28,614 nt of DNA from Saccoglossus kowalevskii (GCF_000003605.2 NW_003133373.1:94868-123481), one strand, 5' to 3'. Positions 1 to 11,670 are shown, numbered from the stretch's first letter. Program-made: numbers and translations. The notes: a model not told the origin generated them from the sequence alone.

Positions 1-421
1 ATCAATTACTCTTTATAATACTCATGGTGAACTTTATTGGCCACTTAACCGTGAGCGGTAGATATCACTTTAATTTGCACTTCGAAGTGGTACAAAATTC
101 AATAAAGGGATAAAATAGGTTTAGTCAGAAAAATACGACACCTATGAGGACGTACGAAACACATATTCACATAATCACTGCTCCACAAAAGACGACTTTT
201 ATGAGGTAACACAAAACAAATGTTCATATGCCCAAAAGAGAGACCTCCGCTATGAAGACACAAAATACATATATTCATATAATCACAACTCTTCAACAAG
301 CAAAATAACCTGTACGAGAACACAGAATACAATCGCTAAGAAAAGACGCAATATGGGTATTCAATAATCACAGATCCTTTTTTTTATTTGTAGCATAATA
401 AATCGTCCATAAAGTGTGACT
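1..421. other. Upstream intergenic DNA of the DOMON gene
   Basis: No gene is supported here. The stretch holds the degenerate minisatellite listed separately and AT-rich sequence leading to the start codon at 422. I see no clear TATA box at a convincing distance, so the promoter of the DOMON gene cannot be placed. Confidence 0.5.
143..335. repeat. Degenerate minisatellite, about 3.3 copies of a 51-60 bp unit
   Basis: Units begin with TATGAGGA (143), TATGAGGT (200), TATGAAGA (251) and the partial TGTACGAGA (311). Each full unit carries an ACACA-AAACA run followed by ATATTCATAT-like sequence. Spacings are 57, 51 and 60 bp. The repetition shows in the minus-strand translation as recurring YMNIC / HMNIC / YVNMC blocks, so the 77-codon minus-strand open frame over this stretch is a by-product of the repeat and not a gene. 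Confidence 0.6.
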
Positions 422-3400
422 ATGAAGTTGATGTTGATCTTTATCCTGCTGCCAATGGCTGCCATGGCAGAGATCATGGACACGGGTTGCGAAAGTTCGA
501 AGGCATGTTTCATGAAACCAGACGGGTGCACATTAGGCACTGATTGTACATATTTTATGTCATACGCCGACAATGGTGTAGATGGTGTAGACTTCGAAAT
601 ATGGGCTGATTTGTCTTCTACTGGCGGTGTTGGATGGGCTGCTGTGGGAATCTCGACTGACACAGTTATGGTAAGACAATACTTATTACCAGAATTCTAC
701 TACCCGTATGCGCCTCTCTTTAAAATAATAGTCAAACCCATTCCTACCCATTATGTAAACCTCTCCTCATTACAACCAAACAAACAATTTTCCGCCTTAG
801 ACGTAGAGATTCCACTACCCAATAATTTCTTAAATTACCAGTATCTGCTTATATGTAACTCTCTATATCACTCTGTCCAATAGCTTCTAAAGTTACCGGT
901 ACCTGGTTGTATATATACCTCTACCTGATTACCAGCACCTATCTTTTCTAGATGAAACGTGCCAATACCTATTTTGAAATTTTCTGTTGAAAATTATCGC
1001 TCTATTTCATTGTTGCCATTTTGTTCGAGAATATCTGCCTGTTATTTTGCATTATTTCATATAATCATATCAGCCCCCATTTCACTGACGCTCAACATAG
1101 ATCCTGCAGCACGAATCTACCAGTTTACACCATTTTCCTATCACCTTATTGTATTTTTTATGTAAAATCTATTCTTGAGTAGAGCTCTGTGTTTTGGGCG
1201 TCACATCAAATAAAGCTTTCTGGCAAGATCGAACGTGTGTAATTTAAATTTGAAAGCTGCACGTTCATTGTTGTGCAACTTATGTGATTTACTGCACACC
1301 TTTCAATATACCTCTTTAATCTAACAAAAGAATCATCTTTGATATGAGCTTCCTGCTTATTTACATGGACGACAATTCATATTTTTGTCAATACACAATA
1401 TGAAGCAAACTAGCGTGTGTTTATGGTTACCCAGGGTAATGAGTGAATGAGTAACCCTGGTGAGCATTTAAATATTTAAATATATGTTGTCAATTTCATA
1501 CAAAGGTTTCTATCTTCACAGGGAGACGATGGTGTTCTTATGTGTCGTAACCCTGACAATGACAATGCAGCGGATGTCACTAATTCCGTCAACGTTGGAG
1601 AATTGAACTCAATAACAGATACGGTGAGCACTACATAGGGGTGCATTTAAGTATTTCATCTAGTTGTGAGTGAGCAGTTAACAAACTTTGTCTTTCCTAA
1701 ATTAAAATCATTTCAATGTAACGACTTAGATTCTATCTTCTTATAATGCATATCACACACACTTATTGATAAATTCCACTAAAGAAAAAAATCCCATCAT
1801 TTTAAACTAAAGTAATACACTTATATGACAGCAGAACATTTTCTCAATATTTATGAGAAAAACTGTTGAACACAGAATGACGATTAAATATTTTGACTTT
1901 TAGTTTTAATACTTAGTCTTCAACTTGTTCTGAAGACAATTTAAACACAATTCCTGACATTTTAATTCATGAGTAGGATTCTACCGTACGTTGTTTGATA
2001 GAAAAAATAATTTATGCATCTTTTATTTATTTTAACTGTTTACAACTGACTAAGTGTTCTTAATCTCTACATGTCTGCTCGTTTCAAAATGTTCGCCGTT
2101 CAATGTGATTAGATTACTAAATCATAAAGCTAGGACTCTACATGTCATGGAACAGTTCTAAACAGAAAAGCGGAATAGGAAATACTTGATTTGATAAGTT
2201 GTGAGATCAATGTTGGATTAAATGTAAAAACAATTATATTATATCGCTATTACACATATTTGTATCTTTTTTTGTCAAGTTATAAATAACTGTAATTTCA
2301 ATATGGGAACAGTACGGAATGACCCCCCCCCCCCTCAATAAAAAAAACGTCGTCAATGATACGTCGTACAGCGATGATTAGTTTAATTGTTTTGTTGTAG
2401 AGCGGCATAAGCAACGCATCTGTTAGCGTAGTGAGCCAAATGATGGAGTGCACCTTCACAAGTGTCTATACTATAGATGGAGAGACTACGAACTTTGATC
2501 TAGGAGGCGCTACATCATATTACCTCTTTATGGGTACCGGTGATATTACTTCAGGTAAGAAAAAGCCAAGCCAATAATTTGTATCATGACAACCAAACCA
2601 CTTTCAATTTATCAGAAGCGATTATCTAATTGTTTTTTAACTTTCGATGTTGTACCTAAAACGAGATCACTGTAAACGCAATTAAATGTATATATTCAAG
2701 TTGTACGCTCGCTACTATTTTGAGCCTTACAGACTTGTCAAGTGGTAAAAAATGAAGCAGTTACTACGTTTGAAAGATATCCGTGTCAACGTTCTCTCGC
2801 CGATAAGAGCCGAAAATTGCCGAGCATTTCCGTACTTTGAACATCTTAGGGTGTCAAAGCGCACGCATGATTGTCTGATCAGCGATTTAGAAAATTAACT
2901 ACACCATACATCATTATTACATTTAAGGAAACATTGAATTGTGTGGTTAGTTGAGTTCGGTGTCATAGAAACAGCAAAATATGAGAGATGTATTGTAGTT
3001 AAAGATGTCAGGTTTCGATCAGTGAGACTTATAAAACATCGTTTTTTTATCAAGTTACTTTAAAATTGACATGGCACTCGACAACATCACGCCGACAATG
3101 CAACTTTGATAAGTTAAACAATTTCCAGATTATATAAATGATAACATGGGAGGAAATCTTCCTCTTCGAATACAGTTTAATTTGGTACTTTGAAACAATT
3201 TATGTGTGAAAAATGTCACATGTAAGTTATTATCGAATACAGTTTTTCTATGTCTGAACCCAACTGAATTACTGTTTGGTACATCAACGATGTTCAGTAG
3301 TGTCTGGTACATCAAAGATCATGCTCATTACCGTCTAGCTTTATTATTAAAATATACACCACGCATTATTTAGCACAGAATTAGTAGTCATCGACATAAA

Positions 3401-4167
3401 ATGTTGCAAAAGATTGAATTATACTTGATTAATTGTGAAAATTGCGGAATACGTTACGTAACATTCTGGATGCATTATTATTTGCTACTCGAATTCGATG
3501 AAAATCACATGAAATCTGACTATAAATGAAAAATTGGCCAATAATTTCAATCTTTATACATGTAAAACACAAACCCTAACAAGATTTTCTCGACATGGAT
3601 GTATCATAGTCAGAAATCGGGTCGCTTGTTTAACCGTCAACGTATTTATCAACAACTAAATAATGCAATGCAAAGATTCAATCCACGCCGATGGCATTTG
3701 GTTTTAATAACAATAGGTTCATTGTATTATTATTGATTGGAAATGAATACGACCTTTCTACTCATATCCAGGCGTGGAGCTCGAACACAGTGTCATTCCC
3801 TGGGTATCCAGTGAGGTAGTTGACATCGGCAGTGTAAACAATTTGATTGCTACCGAGGGCGAATCTGATTCCCATGTCGATGATGGCGCCACAACTTCGA
3901 TACCAGGTAAGTAACACATTCATTCATCATAATGCCATGAAATGTTTCATCGACAAAACGTCATATTATTTACTGTCACACAAAACTTTTAGCGTGAATG
4001 AGACTGGGCTTCAAGTCAGCATTATTATAATGGGAAGCAAGTAGAAAATTAAATCTAATTTGATATATAAATTGTCTTGTAATTATTAACATATGTACTT
4101 TATTTCATTCACAGCTGTAACATTGGTTCTTGCTGTATGCAGTCTTGTGATGGCGCTGTTTCACTAA
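422..4167 (+). CDS. Secreted or GPI-anchored DOMON-domain protein (five exons)
   Basis: Exons are 422-670, 1522-1623, 2401-2554, 3772-3906 and 4115-4167, all with GT-AG junctions. They give 693 nt, or 230 aa. Residues 1-16 form a signal peptide. Residues 22 to about 190 match the DOMON pattern seen in ferric-chelate reductase 1-like proteins: paired cysteines C23/C29/C36/C42, the GWAAVGIS strand, MGDDGVLMC at 83-91 created across the first intron, MECTF, a YYLFMGTG strand and LEHS. M83 and H174 occupy the places where cytochrome-type DOMON domains have their Met and His heme ligands; heme binding is inferred. There is no cytochrome b561 region. The last 17 residues are hydrophobic after a Ser/Thr/Asp-rich stretch, which suggests a GPI signal. 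I chose ATG 422 because it opens the signal peptide directly; the in-frame GTG at 416 is not needed. The physiological role is unknown. Confidence 0.85.
2323..2334. repeat. Poly-C run in DOMON intron 2
   Basis: Twelve consecutive C residues lie about 65 bp before the exon 3 acceptor, followed by an A-rich run. Such homopolymers often have uncertain length in assemblies. Confidence 0.8.
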
Positions 4168-5340
4168 TTCCTCAAAGGAGACCACATACTGGCTACTCGT
4201 TCCGAACACAATAGTATACCATTCTCTGCACGAATGCTGTCTTTAGATTGCCTACTCTGTCTTTGTTAACTGTTACCACATGATACAATATAGTAATTCG
4301 ACATACAACTCATATAAGTGCTCGTCGCTGACAAAAAACTTATAATGTACTTGTCTTAGAATAATGTGTCGGTCATATAACCATAAACAAACTCTTTTTT
4401 ATGAGCTGTTCAATAATTCCATATGCGAACGCTTTTCGGATAACACAGGGAGTTGGAGTAAATTATGTGAATTGTTAGTAGTAAATCTGAAAAATTAAAT
4501 TGTACCAGTCTTATCTTTTCTACTCATGGATATATTTCACGATTGTTTAATTGGGATTAGAAGTTGCGTAATGTCAACAATTGTAAACCGATGACGTAAT
4601 GAATGTACCACCGCAAAGATCGCTTACATGAGTTCAGTTACATGAAATGAAGTAAAAAGTATGATTTTTTTTATTCCAACTCCCTGTGCATTTTCCGTAC
4701 TTTCTATGTGTATATAATCATTAGCAAAATATTTTACAATCTTTTTATTTTCATAAAAAGATAATATGACCCATAATGCACCACGAGATATGGTCATCTT
4801 GGCGAAGACATTGCGTCAGACATTTGAAGATTGTCAGATTTGAATATTTGTCTAATGTGTAAATATTTGGGTTAATATTTTGTATAACACGTATTTTTGA
4901 AGGCATCGCCAGGAAAAACAGGGTATTCGTTGAAATATAAGTACGTGATATAATTTTCACGCTATAGGTAGATATTGTCGATATTTACGATATTGTTTTC
5001 ATCACATCCATCATGTCGGAACAGTCATGTTCATGCATATCCTTAAATTTCATTATTACAGTATACTATGATGCGATAGCTCGATATGTGAATATATTAC
5101 AATAATAGCTGTAAATTCTTCTGCATTTTGTATCAGTTTTTCGTCATTTTCTACAATAAATCAACATTTTTTAGGGAAAAAAAAACAATCAATGTGTCGT
5201 TTTTATAAATAACATCAGAAGTTTGTTACGATCAAGGAAGTCCATGTTGAAGAGGCACTACTAGTGTATGGTAATACGCATGAATTCAGTACGTATAATG
5301 AGTAGTGATACACGCATATCTTTGTGAGTGAAGCATCTGA
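4168..5340. other. Convergent intergenic region between the DOMON gene and gene III
   Basis: Both genes end into this stretch, so it should hold both 3' UTRs. Candidate plus-strand poly(A) signals are ATTAAA at 4494 and AATAAA at 5155; neither can be chosen from sequence alone. I found no convincing minus-strand AATAAA close to the gene III stop. A MITE-like inverted repeat occupies 4444-4688. Confidence 0.5.
4444..4688. mobile_element. MITE-like element with 19-bp terminal inverted repeats
   Basis: The left arm 4444-4462 begins CACAGGGAGTTGG and the right arm 4670-4688 is its inverse complement with one mismatch in 19. The 245-bp span has no coding capacity and an AT-rich middle, as expected of a non-autonomous DNA transposon. 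I could not define a clear target-site duplication, so the superfamily is unassigned. Confidence 0.55.
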
Positions 5341-6527
5341 CTATTGGATAAATGATGTGAGAAAACCGAGCATCACGATATACCACGACGATGTGCCGAA
5401 TACTGCCGACGACACTTCTTCCTTTGTGAAATGAAATGTTCCAAGAACAGCGTAATGATCTGATAAATCAGTTATGGTTTTATTTTCACCACATTCGTCA
5501 TCATAAGGAAAGCGATATCCTGCGAAAAGATCAGTTCCATCCATGCATACAGGAAAAGCGTCACTGTCGGTGTACTTCACAGCTTCTTGTGACGACTTCG
5601 TTGGAATGAGATGCGCAAAGCTATATAAAACGTAGTCATTCCATTTCGACGTGCCAGTGCTAGGGGCGTTTATGTCATTGTTCACTCTGTCTATAGTAAA
5701 CTTAATTTCTCCATGTATATCCGGAACCTCTGCTTCTAAAATAGCCAGAAGATCTGTCAACTCGTCTTCCCTCTCGTACAAATCAGTGCTAAAGTCTCCA
5801 GTATAAATTACTGGTTCGGAAAATGGGATACTTTGATTGATCATTAAGTTATGCATTTGCTGGACTTGCTTTCGTCTTACTTCGATGCCGCCATCATCTC
5901 GCTTCCCGGACTGTAGTTGAGTACCTAGCACGTGGTAGATCGCTGTCACACCGTCTACCGATTTCTCAATCTTTGCATAGATGGCCCCTTTAGCAGATAA
6001 CATATCTTCTGAGGCGAACACGCGATCCTCGTATACCGTTTCTTCCCATTTTACAATCGGCCACCGCGAGGCAATAAAGACTCCACCATTTTCTGGCTGC
6101 GGGATAATAGGGGTGAAGTCACCCACCGTATCTGTGAAATACTTAAACCCATAGGAATCGAGAATTTGTCGAAAAGAAGCCCCATTTGTTGGAAAGCAGC
6201 CTCCAATAAATGCTTCATTGAACGAAATCACATCGACATCAGCGTGCTCACGGAATACTTCAGTCAGCATTCTACAAGTTCGTTCTCGCTGTCCGCTTTG
6301 GTAATACAAATACGCCAGTTCCCATACGTTATACGTTAATACCTTGAATTCATCAACTGGTGTTGACGATGATATACTTAATTGGGGTACAGCACATCGC
6401 ACGTTTTTACCAGTATCAGTTTTGAAATGGCAATGGTCCCATATTTCGTAGTCCGCAGAACAAAGGTATTCCAAACCAAACATGTCACAGTACGCAGGAG
6501 TCAGTTCGCACTCGAGGGTGGCTCGAC
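5341..6527 (-). other. Gene III exon 5: C-terminal EEP domain, probably catalytically dead
   Basis: The fold markers are all present: YNVWEL (N502), SFNEAF (E540), PENGGVFIASRWPI, LSAKGAIYAKI and SDHYAV (D792, H793). Two active-site positions are altered. The GTH motif reads GTQ, with Gln639 encoded by CAA at 5917-5919. The metal/phosphate-binding GDxN motif reads GDFS, with Ser682 encoded by AGC at 5788-5790. WIDYV is also WNDYV. The reading frame is otherwise open and conserved, and the tail keeps a GPI-type hydrophobic end, so this looks like a maintained pseudoenzyme domain and not a decaying pseudogene. Confidence 0.8.
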
Positions 6528-9500
6528 CTGAGAGCAATAATAACGCAAATAAATAAACGAAAATAATTACACAATTTATATCGCGACACACAGTATAAGT
6601 GTACTGTATGATGCACATTATATACACAAAATGATTTCTTACAGAAACAACGCCACTCATTCGTGAATATTCTATGGTAGATACACTTACCCAACCATAC
6701 ACTTGGTCTATCGTCATAGCACGCGTCTGTAAGATAACAAGAACATTTCAATGACGCATAAGGTGACATGCCTGCCACAGACATGCATTGGATGTTAATT
6801 GGCTGGTTCACGTGACTGAATGAACAAATGAAAGCCAAATTGTGTCTCTCCATCAACGCAAATATTTCCATCACTTTAAGAAGCATATTGAACTGTACAG
6901 GTATGATATAGAAAGGGCCACTGCGTTGCATACTTTTCAACAGCATCTAATGACATGTTAAAAGTTAAATGTCGCGTAATTGTGATCTTTAAAGTAACCG
7001 GGGTAGAGTTGTTAGAATAGTTGTGGTTTTTTTACGATTGCTCTCAGTTTCTAACAATAATGACGTAACTATAAACATCATTCATAGATTGTGTGATAAT
7101 GATTTGGCACGTGAAGAAATTAACTTATCTAATCTGAGCATAACATTTATTAAACAATCACGGTATTTAGAGTACTTCATTTACCTGGTAAAGGTGATGG
7201 TGTCGGGTTCAATGTTGGTTGTCCAGGGTCTGTAAAATCGAAACGTCCTAATACGGCATAGTGATCTGACAGGTCAGTTATTGGCCACGACTCTCTGCAG
7301 AGTAATTCGTAGGGATACACGTGTCTAGACGTCAACACTGGGATACTACTCATGCATACTTCAAATGGTTCACTGTCTGTGTACTTAATAGACTGCTGAC
7401 TGGCGTTGTTAGGGAGGAGATGCTGGTTGCTATAAATGACGTAATCAATCCACTTAGACCAGCTTGTCGAATTAAGATGGATGACATCATTGTTCTGATT
7501 ATCATCAGTGATGTTTAAAGGCCCTACGGTGGGAGGCATATCGGCCTCTAGAATTTGTAGGACCTGATCCCATTGGTCAGGTGAAGTGTACATATCAGTA
7601 TTGAGATCACCGCCATAAATGACAGGCTCGTTCAAGGGTATATTTTGTTTTACCATAAATGAATGCATTTCTTTGGCCTGTAAGGCACGTGCTTCTGCAT
7701 ATTTATCCCCCTCGTGTGCTTGTAAGTGAGTACCAAGGATATGATAGTCCATTGTCTCATCATCAACACTCTTTCGAATTTTTGCATAAGCAGCCCCTCT
7801 AGAAGAAAGTGTGTCTGGTGATGAACGCGTTCGATGTTTGTAGATCCACTCTTCTTCTTCAAGGATAGGCCACCGAGAAGAAATGAAGATGCCGCCATTT
7901 TCTGGCTGTTTAGAAATGTCTCTTGTATACTCGCCTATTCTCGTCGTGTGGTGGTTGAAGCCATACTGATTTAACATCTGAACTATTGAAATCCCGTCAT
8001 CGGGGAAGCATCCACCCATGAAAATCTCATTCCAGATTATGACATCAATATCGCCATGGTGACGAAATATCTCTTGGGGGATACGACAGGTGCGCTCTCT
8101 TTGACCACTCTGATAATAAAGATAACGTAATTCCCAAATATTATATGCCAAGACATTGAGTGTAGTTGCTGGGGTAGGTTCCCAGATGTTCATGTGTGGT
8201 GACGCGCATAGCACATTTCTCGGGTCATCGGAGCCAGGTAAACCTGGACCAGACAAACAATCATCACCATCGTTGTAGTCAGCTTGACAGACAAAATCCA
8301 ATCCAAACATGGCACAGTAGTCTGGTGTTAAATCACACTCAGATGTCGCATAACCTGAATGTATGTGATACATAACATAATATTAATATAACATACATAG
8401 AGGATATCACAATCGTGACGTCATTTTCATTTAGCAAGGAACAAATATAAACGACTACACGTGCTTAAGAAATCTGAATTTATGTAGGTTTACTAATTTG
8501 TGTATACCATTTGCAGCTTTCAGAGGTTAAAACACCAAGTACATTAGTTTTTTTTTTAATTAGGAAACATGGTTTTCTCTTGGAGTCATCTCTTTGTTTA
8601 CATTTTCGGGGATATATTATAAACATAATTGCTAATTTTGAAGTCAAGACCGTCGTCAAAATATAATAAATACAAATACATTGTTTAGGGTTGCGGGTCC
8701 CAACAAGCCTCTATCTATTCCACAATTTCAGTTGCCCCTACGTTTATTATAACATGGATCCCTGTGTTTCGTCACCAGGACAACCACAGACAAAAAGGCA
8801 TACTCAGCTGCAGACTGTCTGTGTACTAATACTATTATGTCTTGGAATATCTACTTACCTAACCATACCTGAGGTCTGTCATCCGTGCAGTTGTCTGAAT
8901 GATAATACGTAATAATAAATAGGATATTAGAATTGCTATGTAGTTTTAATGCGACAATTTTATTTGTAAATACGTGTTTGAGATAAATCACCATGGACAT
9001 CCCATTTTCATTTTCCTTTTACTGCGAGATCCCGCGTGATGAGTGACATAGAACGTAAAAATAGGACAAAAAGGTGAAAAGATAAATGCCAGTTTAACAT
9101 ACATCAACTTTACTACAGTGACCTACATACAAACTCTAAAATATAAGATAGTGAGTTAACATAAGATAGCAATGTTTCGAGACGAGATAGGAGCCTATTT
9201 CACCTGTAACGTATCATGCTACATACACACCCCACCACCATAGACGAAGACATACATACATACACGTATCAAGAAAATGTGAATTGATATCTCACTGACA
9301 TTCTGTCAGTGTAAGGCCTGCTTATCGCAATTGAGATACAAACGGTTGAAAAGAGCTGGCTGGACTTTTTTGCTTTTGCAACAGAAACGAACAGTAGCAC
9401 GCGACCCATAATTAAATGATCTATACCTAAGTACTCTTGTTCTCGTTAGTATGCGTTAGGGGACGCAGTTGGTTTGTGTATATGTCGGTTAAATACATAC

Positions 9501-9564
9501 CTGCCAAACTCGCGTAAACTCGTAGAACAAGATGCCAGAATAGAACCGTGCTATATCTCTTCAT
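5341..9564 (-). CDS. Gene III: two-domain sphingomyelinase C-like GPI-type protein
   Basis: In transcript order the exons are 9501-9564 (signal peptide), 8859-8894 (mini-exon), 7185-8354 (EEP domain 1), 6691-6726 (mini-exon) and 5341-6527 (EEP domain 2 and tail). Together they give 2,493 nt, 830 aa. All introns are GT-AG and phase 1. Residues 1-21 form the signal peptide. Cys-rich modules cover about 24-83 and 424-480, and the EEP domains about 98-408 and 496-802. A Pro/Thr-rich linker spans 408-423. A hydrophobic tail after EEVSSAVFGTSS suggests a GPI anchor. The likely activity is extracellular phosphodiester cleavage of sphingomyelin-like lipids; this is inferred from the family. The second domain has lost key residues (see its own entry). 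An ATG-initiated frame reads from the intron at about 6946 into the second mini-exon, so an alternative start giving only domain 2 cannot be excluded, though it has no good signal peptide. Confidence 0.82.
6691..6726 (-). other. Gene III exon 4: 36-nt mini-exon of Cys-module 2
   Basis: The exon is flanked by a TTACAG acceptor and a GTAAGTG donor. It encodes DACYDDRPSVWL, with its first codon completed by the last G of exon 3 and its final G starting the codon finished by exon 5. The motif is shared with the five other mini-exons in this window. Confidence 0.8.
7185..8354 (-). other. Gene III exon 3: N-terminal EEP (sphingomyelinase C-like) domain, intact
   Basis: The exon encodes GYATSECDLTP..., five cysteines of module 1, then the catalytic domain. 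Expected catalytic residues are present: N105 in YNIWEL, E143 in WNEIF, H243 in GTHLQA, D283 and N285 in GGDLNTD, D397 and H398 in SDHYAV. Paired cysteines conserved in every copy (ERTCR with GGCF, and VCM with a Cys after YPY) suit a secreted, disulfide-bonded protein. The frame ends LNPTPSPLP at a GTAAATG donor. Reading on gives one Lys codon and a stop, so a transcript retaining this intron would encode a soluble one-domain form. Confidence 0.85.
8859..8894 (-). other. Gene III exon 2: 36-nt mini-exon of Cys-module 1
   Basis: It encodes DNCTDDRPQVWL between an ATTCAG acceptor and a GTAAGTA donor, with phase 1 at both ends. It joins the signal-peptide exon 9501-9564 (MKRYSTVLFWHLVLRVYASLA) to the domain 1 exon without a frame change. 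Confidence 0.8.
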
Positions 9565-10537
9565 TGTGTATTTCAGTGGAATAGGTATAAGTGTGGTGGG
9601 GGTCACAGAGACAGGTTGATTGCATTCAATGCGTTAACCAGATACCTAATGTGACATGACTAAGTTAATCATTATAGGTAGATAAGATACACATTTTCAC
9701 TACAACACAGGAGTTGTACTGACAACACGTTTTGGCGATCGATCGACATATTAACTGTGTATTAACCGTTGTTTAATATTACAGAGAAGGAGCGGGAGAA
9801 GGAATGTTTTGTAAACGTGGTGGAATACTTTTATTGGGTGTTATCATTACAAACTTTCAAAGGATTTTATGTTCACATTAAACATATACGAACTTCGACT
9901 TTATCAATTTTTAACGATAAATTACATAAAAATAATCCTCATATTATCAACAAACAATGAAAGCATATATAAGTGAAAAATCTGCAGTTAGTGTCATGAT
10001 GAATAATAAGTTGATTTTTGAAATTGTTGAAGAGATATTATTTACTGTATCTTTCAAACAATTTGGCAAAGGATTTTCCAGACTACTAGTATATTGAAAA
10101 ATGTCATTGTTACAAATATGTCACTAAGTAACTTTTCTAATGTTCCTTTAAATCCGTCACTGTACTGTGTCCATGGTTATCGTCTGTTCATGATGCTATT
10201 TATATTTTTTCAAACATGTTCAAAACTCCCAATTAATGTCAAAAAAACTGTGAAAACCATACTACAGGTACTGCAACGATGATTCATTGTCGTTCCGTGG
10301 GGATACACACTAAAACACATATTTGATCATGATTAACTTATATTTAACCGCTTTGTGAAACGCCTTCATCAGATAATGAATGGTACTTACAATGGGTTCT
10401 AAATCGCAACCTTCCACAACCTCATGTATTTGTTATGACAGTTATGGTTAACCACAATTGCATGTGCACTACTGTGAAAGACACCAGTCGCCTTCTGACA
10501 AGTGAAATGTAACGAGAATAGTGCATATTGATATGGA
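9565..10537. other. Intergenic DNA upstream of gene III
   Basis: Transcription of gene III should start in this stretch, but I see no convincing TATA box near the ATG at 9562-9564. Plus-strand open frames at 9769-9960 and 10094-10282 are AT-rich, short and without recognisable motifs; I do not call them genes. Confidence 0.45.
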
Positions 10538-10740
10538 AAATCAGTTATGTTTTATTTTCACCACATTCGTCATCATAAGTGAAACGACAAGTTCCATCCA
10601 TAAATACGGAAACAGAATCACTGTCGGTGTACTTTACATTTTCATGTGATGACTTTGTTGGAATGAGATACGCGTAGCGTAGCTGACACGCTCGATGCCG
10701 GATTTTTTTTTTGCTCTCTTTGTCGCCATCATCTCGCTAT
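10538..10740 (-). pseudogene. Eroded fragment of a C-terminal sphingomyelinase C-like domain
   Basis: From about 10538 to 10677 the sequence closely follows the 3' part of gene III exon 5 (around 5465-5620). Shared blocks include TTTTATTTTCACCACATTCG, AGTTCCATCCAT and TGTCGGTGTACTT. It has a one-base loss after TCAGTTATG and a deletion of some 20 bases. The match then jumps to CTCGATGCCG (10691) and GCCATCATCTCGCT (10724-10737), which correspond to about 5882-5902 of gene III, so some 260 bases are missing between them. No open frame survives. It is a relic of a further copy of the array. Confidence 0.75.
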
Positions 10741-10792
10741 TGAGATTATAAGCACAGATAACAGGCCCGCACAGAGGCACATTTTGTGTTTT

Positions 10793-10875
10793 AATGAATG
10801 AACGAACGAACAAATGAATGAATGAATGGATTAATGAATGAATATATGAAGGAATGAATGTATGAATGTGTGTGA
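10793..10875. repeat. Imperfect (GAAT)n microsatellite
   Basis: About 80 bp of GAAT/GAAC tetranucleotide repeats with scattered substitutions, lying between the pseudogene fragment and the assembly gap. The two minus-strand frames that translate it as IHSFIHS-type repeats are artefacts of the repeat and the gap. Confidence 0.8.
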
Positions 10876-10947
10876 ATCCCCTCTTTTTCGTCTCTGATAA
10901 ACCACAGTTGAGATGATGTGTCGACGTCGCCATTTCCTGGTTGCATA

Positions 10948-11588
10948 NNNNNNNNNNNNNNNNNNNNNNNNNNNNNNNNNNNNNNNNNNNNNNNNNNNNN
11001 NNNNNNNNNNNNNNNNNNNNNNNNNNNNNNNNNNNNNNNNNNNNNNNNNNNNNNNNNNNNNNNNNNNNNNNNNNNNNNNNNNNNNNNNNNNNNNNNNNNN
11101 NNNNNNNNNNNNNNNNNNNNNNNNNNNNNNNNNNNNNNNNNNNNNNNNNNNNNNNNNNNNNNNNNNNNNNNNNNNNNNNNNNNNNNNNNNNNNNNNNNNN
11201 NNNNNNNNNNNNNNNNNNNNNNNNNNNNNNNNNNNNNNNNNNNNNNNNNNNNNNNNNNNNNNNNNNNNNNNNNNNNNNNNNNNNNNNNNNNNNNNNNNNN
11301 NNNNNNNNNNNNNNNNNNNNNNNNNNNNNNNNNNNNNNNNNNNNNNNNNNNNNNNNNNNNNNNNNNNNNNNNNNNNNNNNNNNNNNNNNNNNNNNNNNNN
11401 NNNNNNNNNNNNNNNNNNNNNNNNNNNNNNNNNNNNNNNNNNNNNNNNNNNNNNNNNNNNNNNNNNNNNNNNNNNNNNNNNNNNNNNNNNNNNNNNNNNN
11501 NNNNNNNNNNNNNNNNNNNNNNNNNNNNNNNNNNNNNNNNNNNNNNNNNNNNNNNNNNNNNNNNNNNNNNNNNNNNNNNNNNNNNNNN
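10948..11588. other. Assembly gap of 641 N
   Basis: A run of unknown bases. It is flanked on both sides by pieces of sphingomyelinase C-like pseudogenes, so it may hide more of the same copy. Open frames drawn across it have no meaning. Confidence 0.99.
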
Positions 11589-11670
11589 CACCAAGAAGCA
11601 TTCACCCATGACAATCTCATTCCAAAATATAACATCACTATTGCCATAGTGACGAAAACTCTCTTTCAGA
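11589..11670 (-). pseudogene. Fragment of a sphingomyelinase C-like domain beside the gap
   Basis: Read on the minus strand this gives FRHYGNSDVIFWNEIVMGECF. This is closest to the FRHHGDIDVIIWNEIFMGGCF block of the gene III N-terminal domain, with the catalytic Glu still present. Upstream of it the similarity fades within about ten codons, before the intact genes' ERTCR block would appear, and downstream it enters the gap. It is more like an N-terminal-type domain, while the fragment at 10538 is C-terminal-type. The two could be remnants of one two-domain gene in the expected order. Confidence 0.7.

Noticed and set aside
99-332. 77-codon minus-strand open frame
   Set aside because: Its internal repetition is explained by the degenerate minisatellite, and it has no recognisable domain or gene context.
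416-883. Reading the first DOMON exon to 883 as a 155-aa protein starting at GTG
   Set aside because: A GTAAGA donor at 671 and an acceptor at 1521 restore the conserved MGDD motif. The sequence after 670 is intronic.
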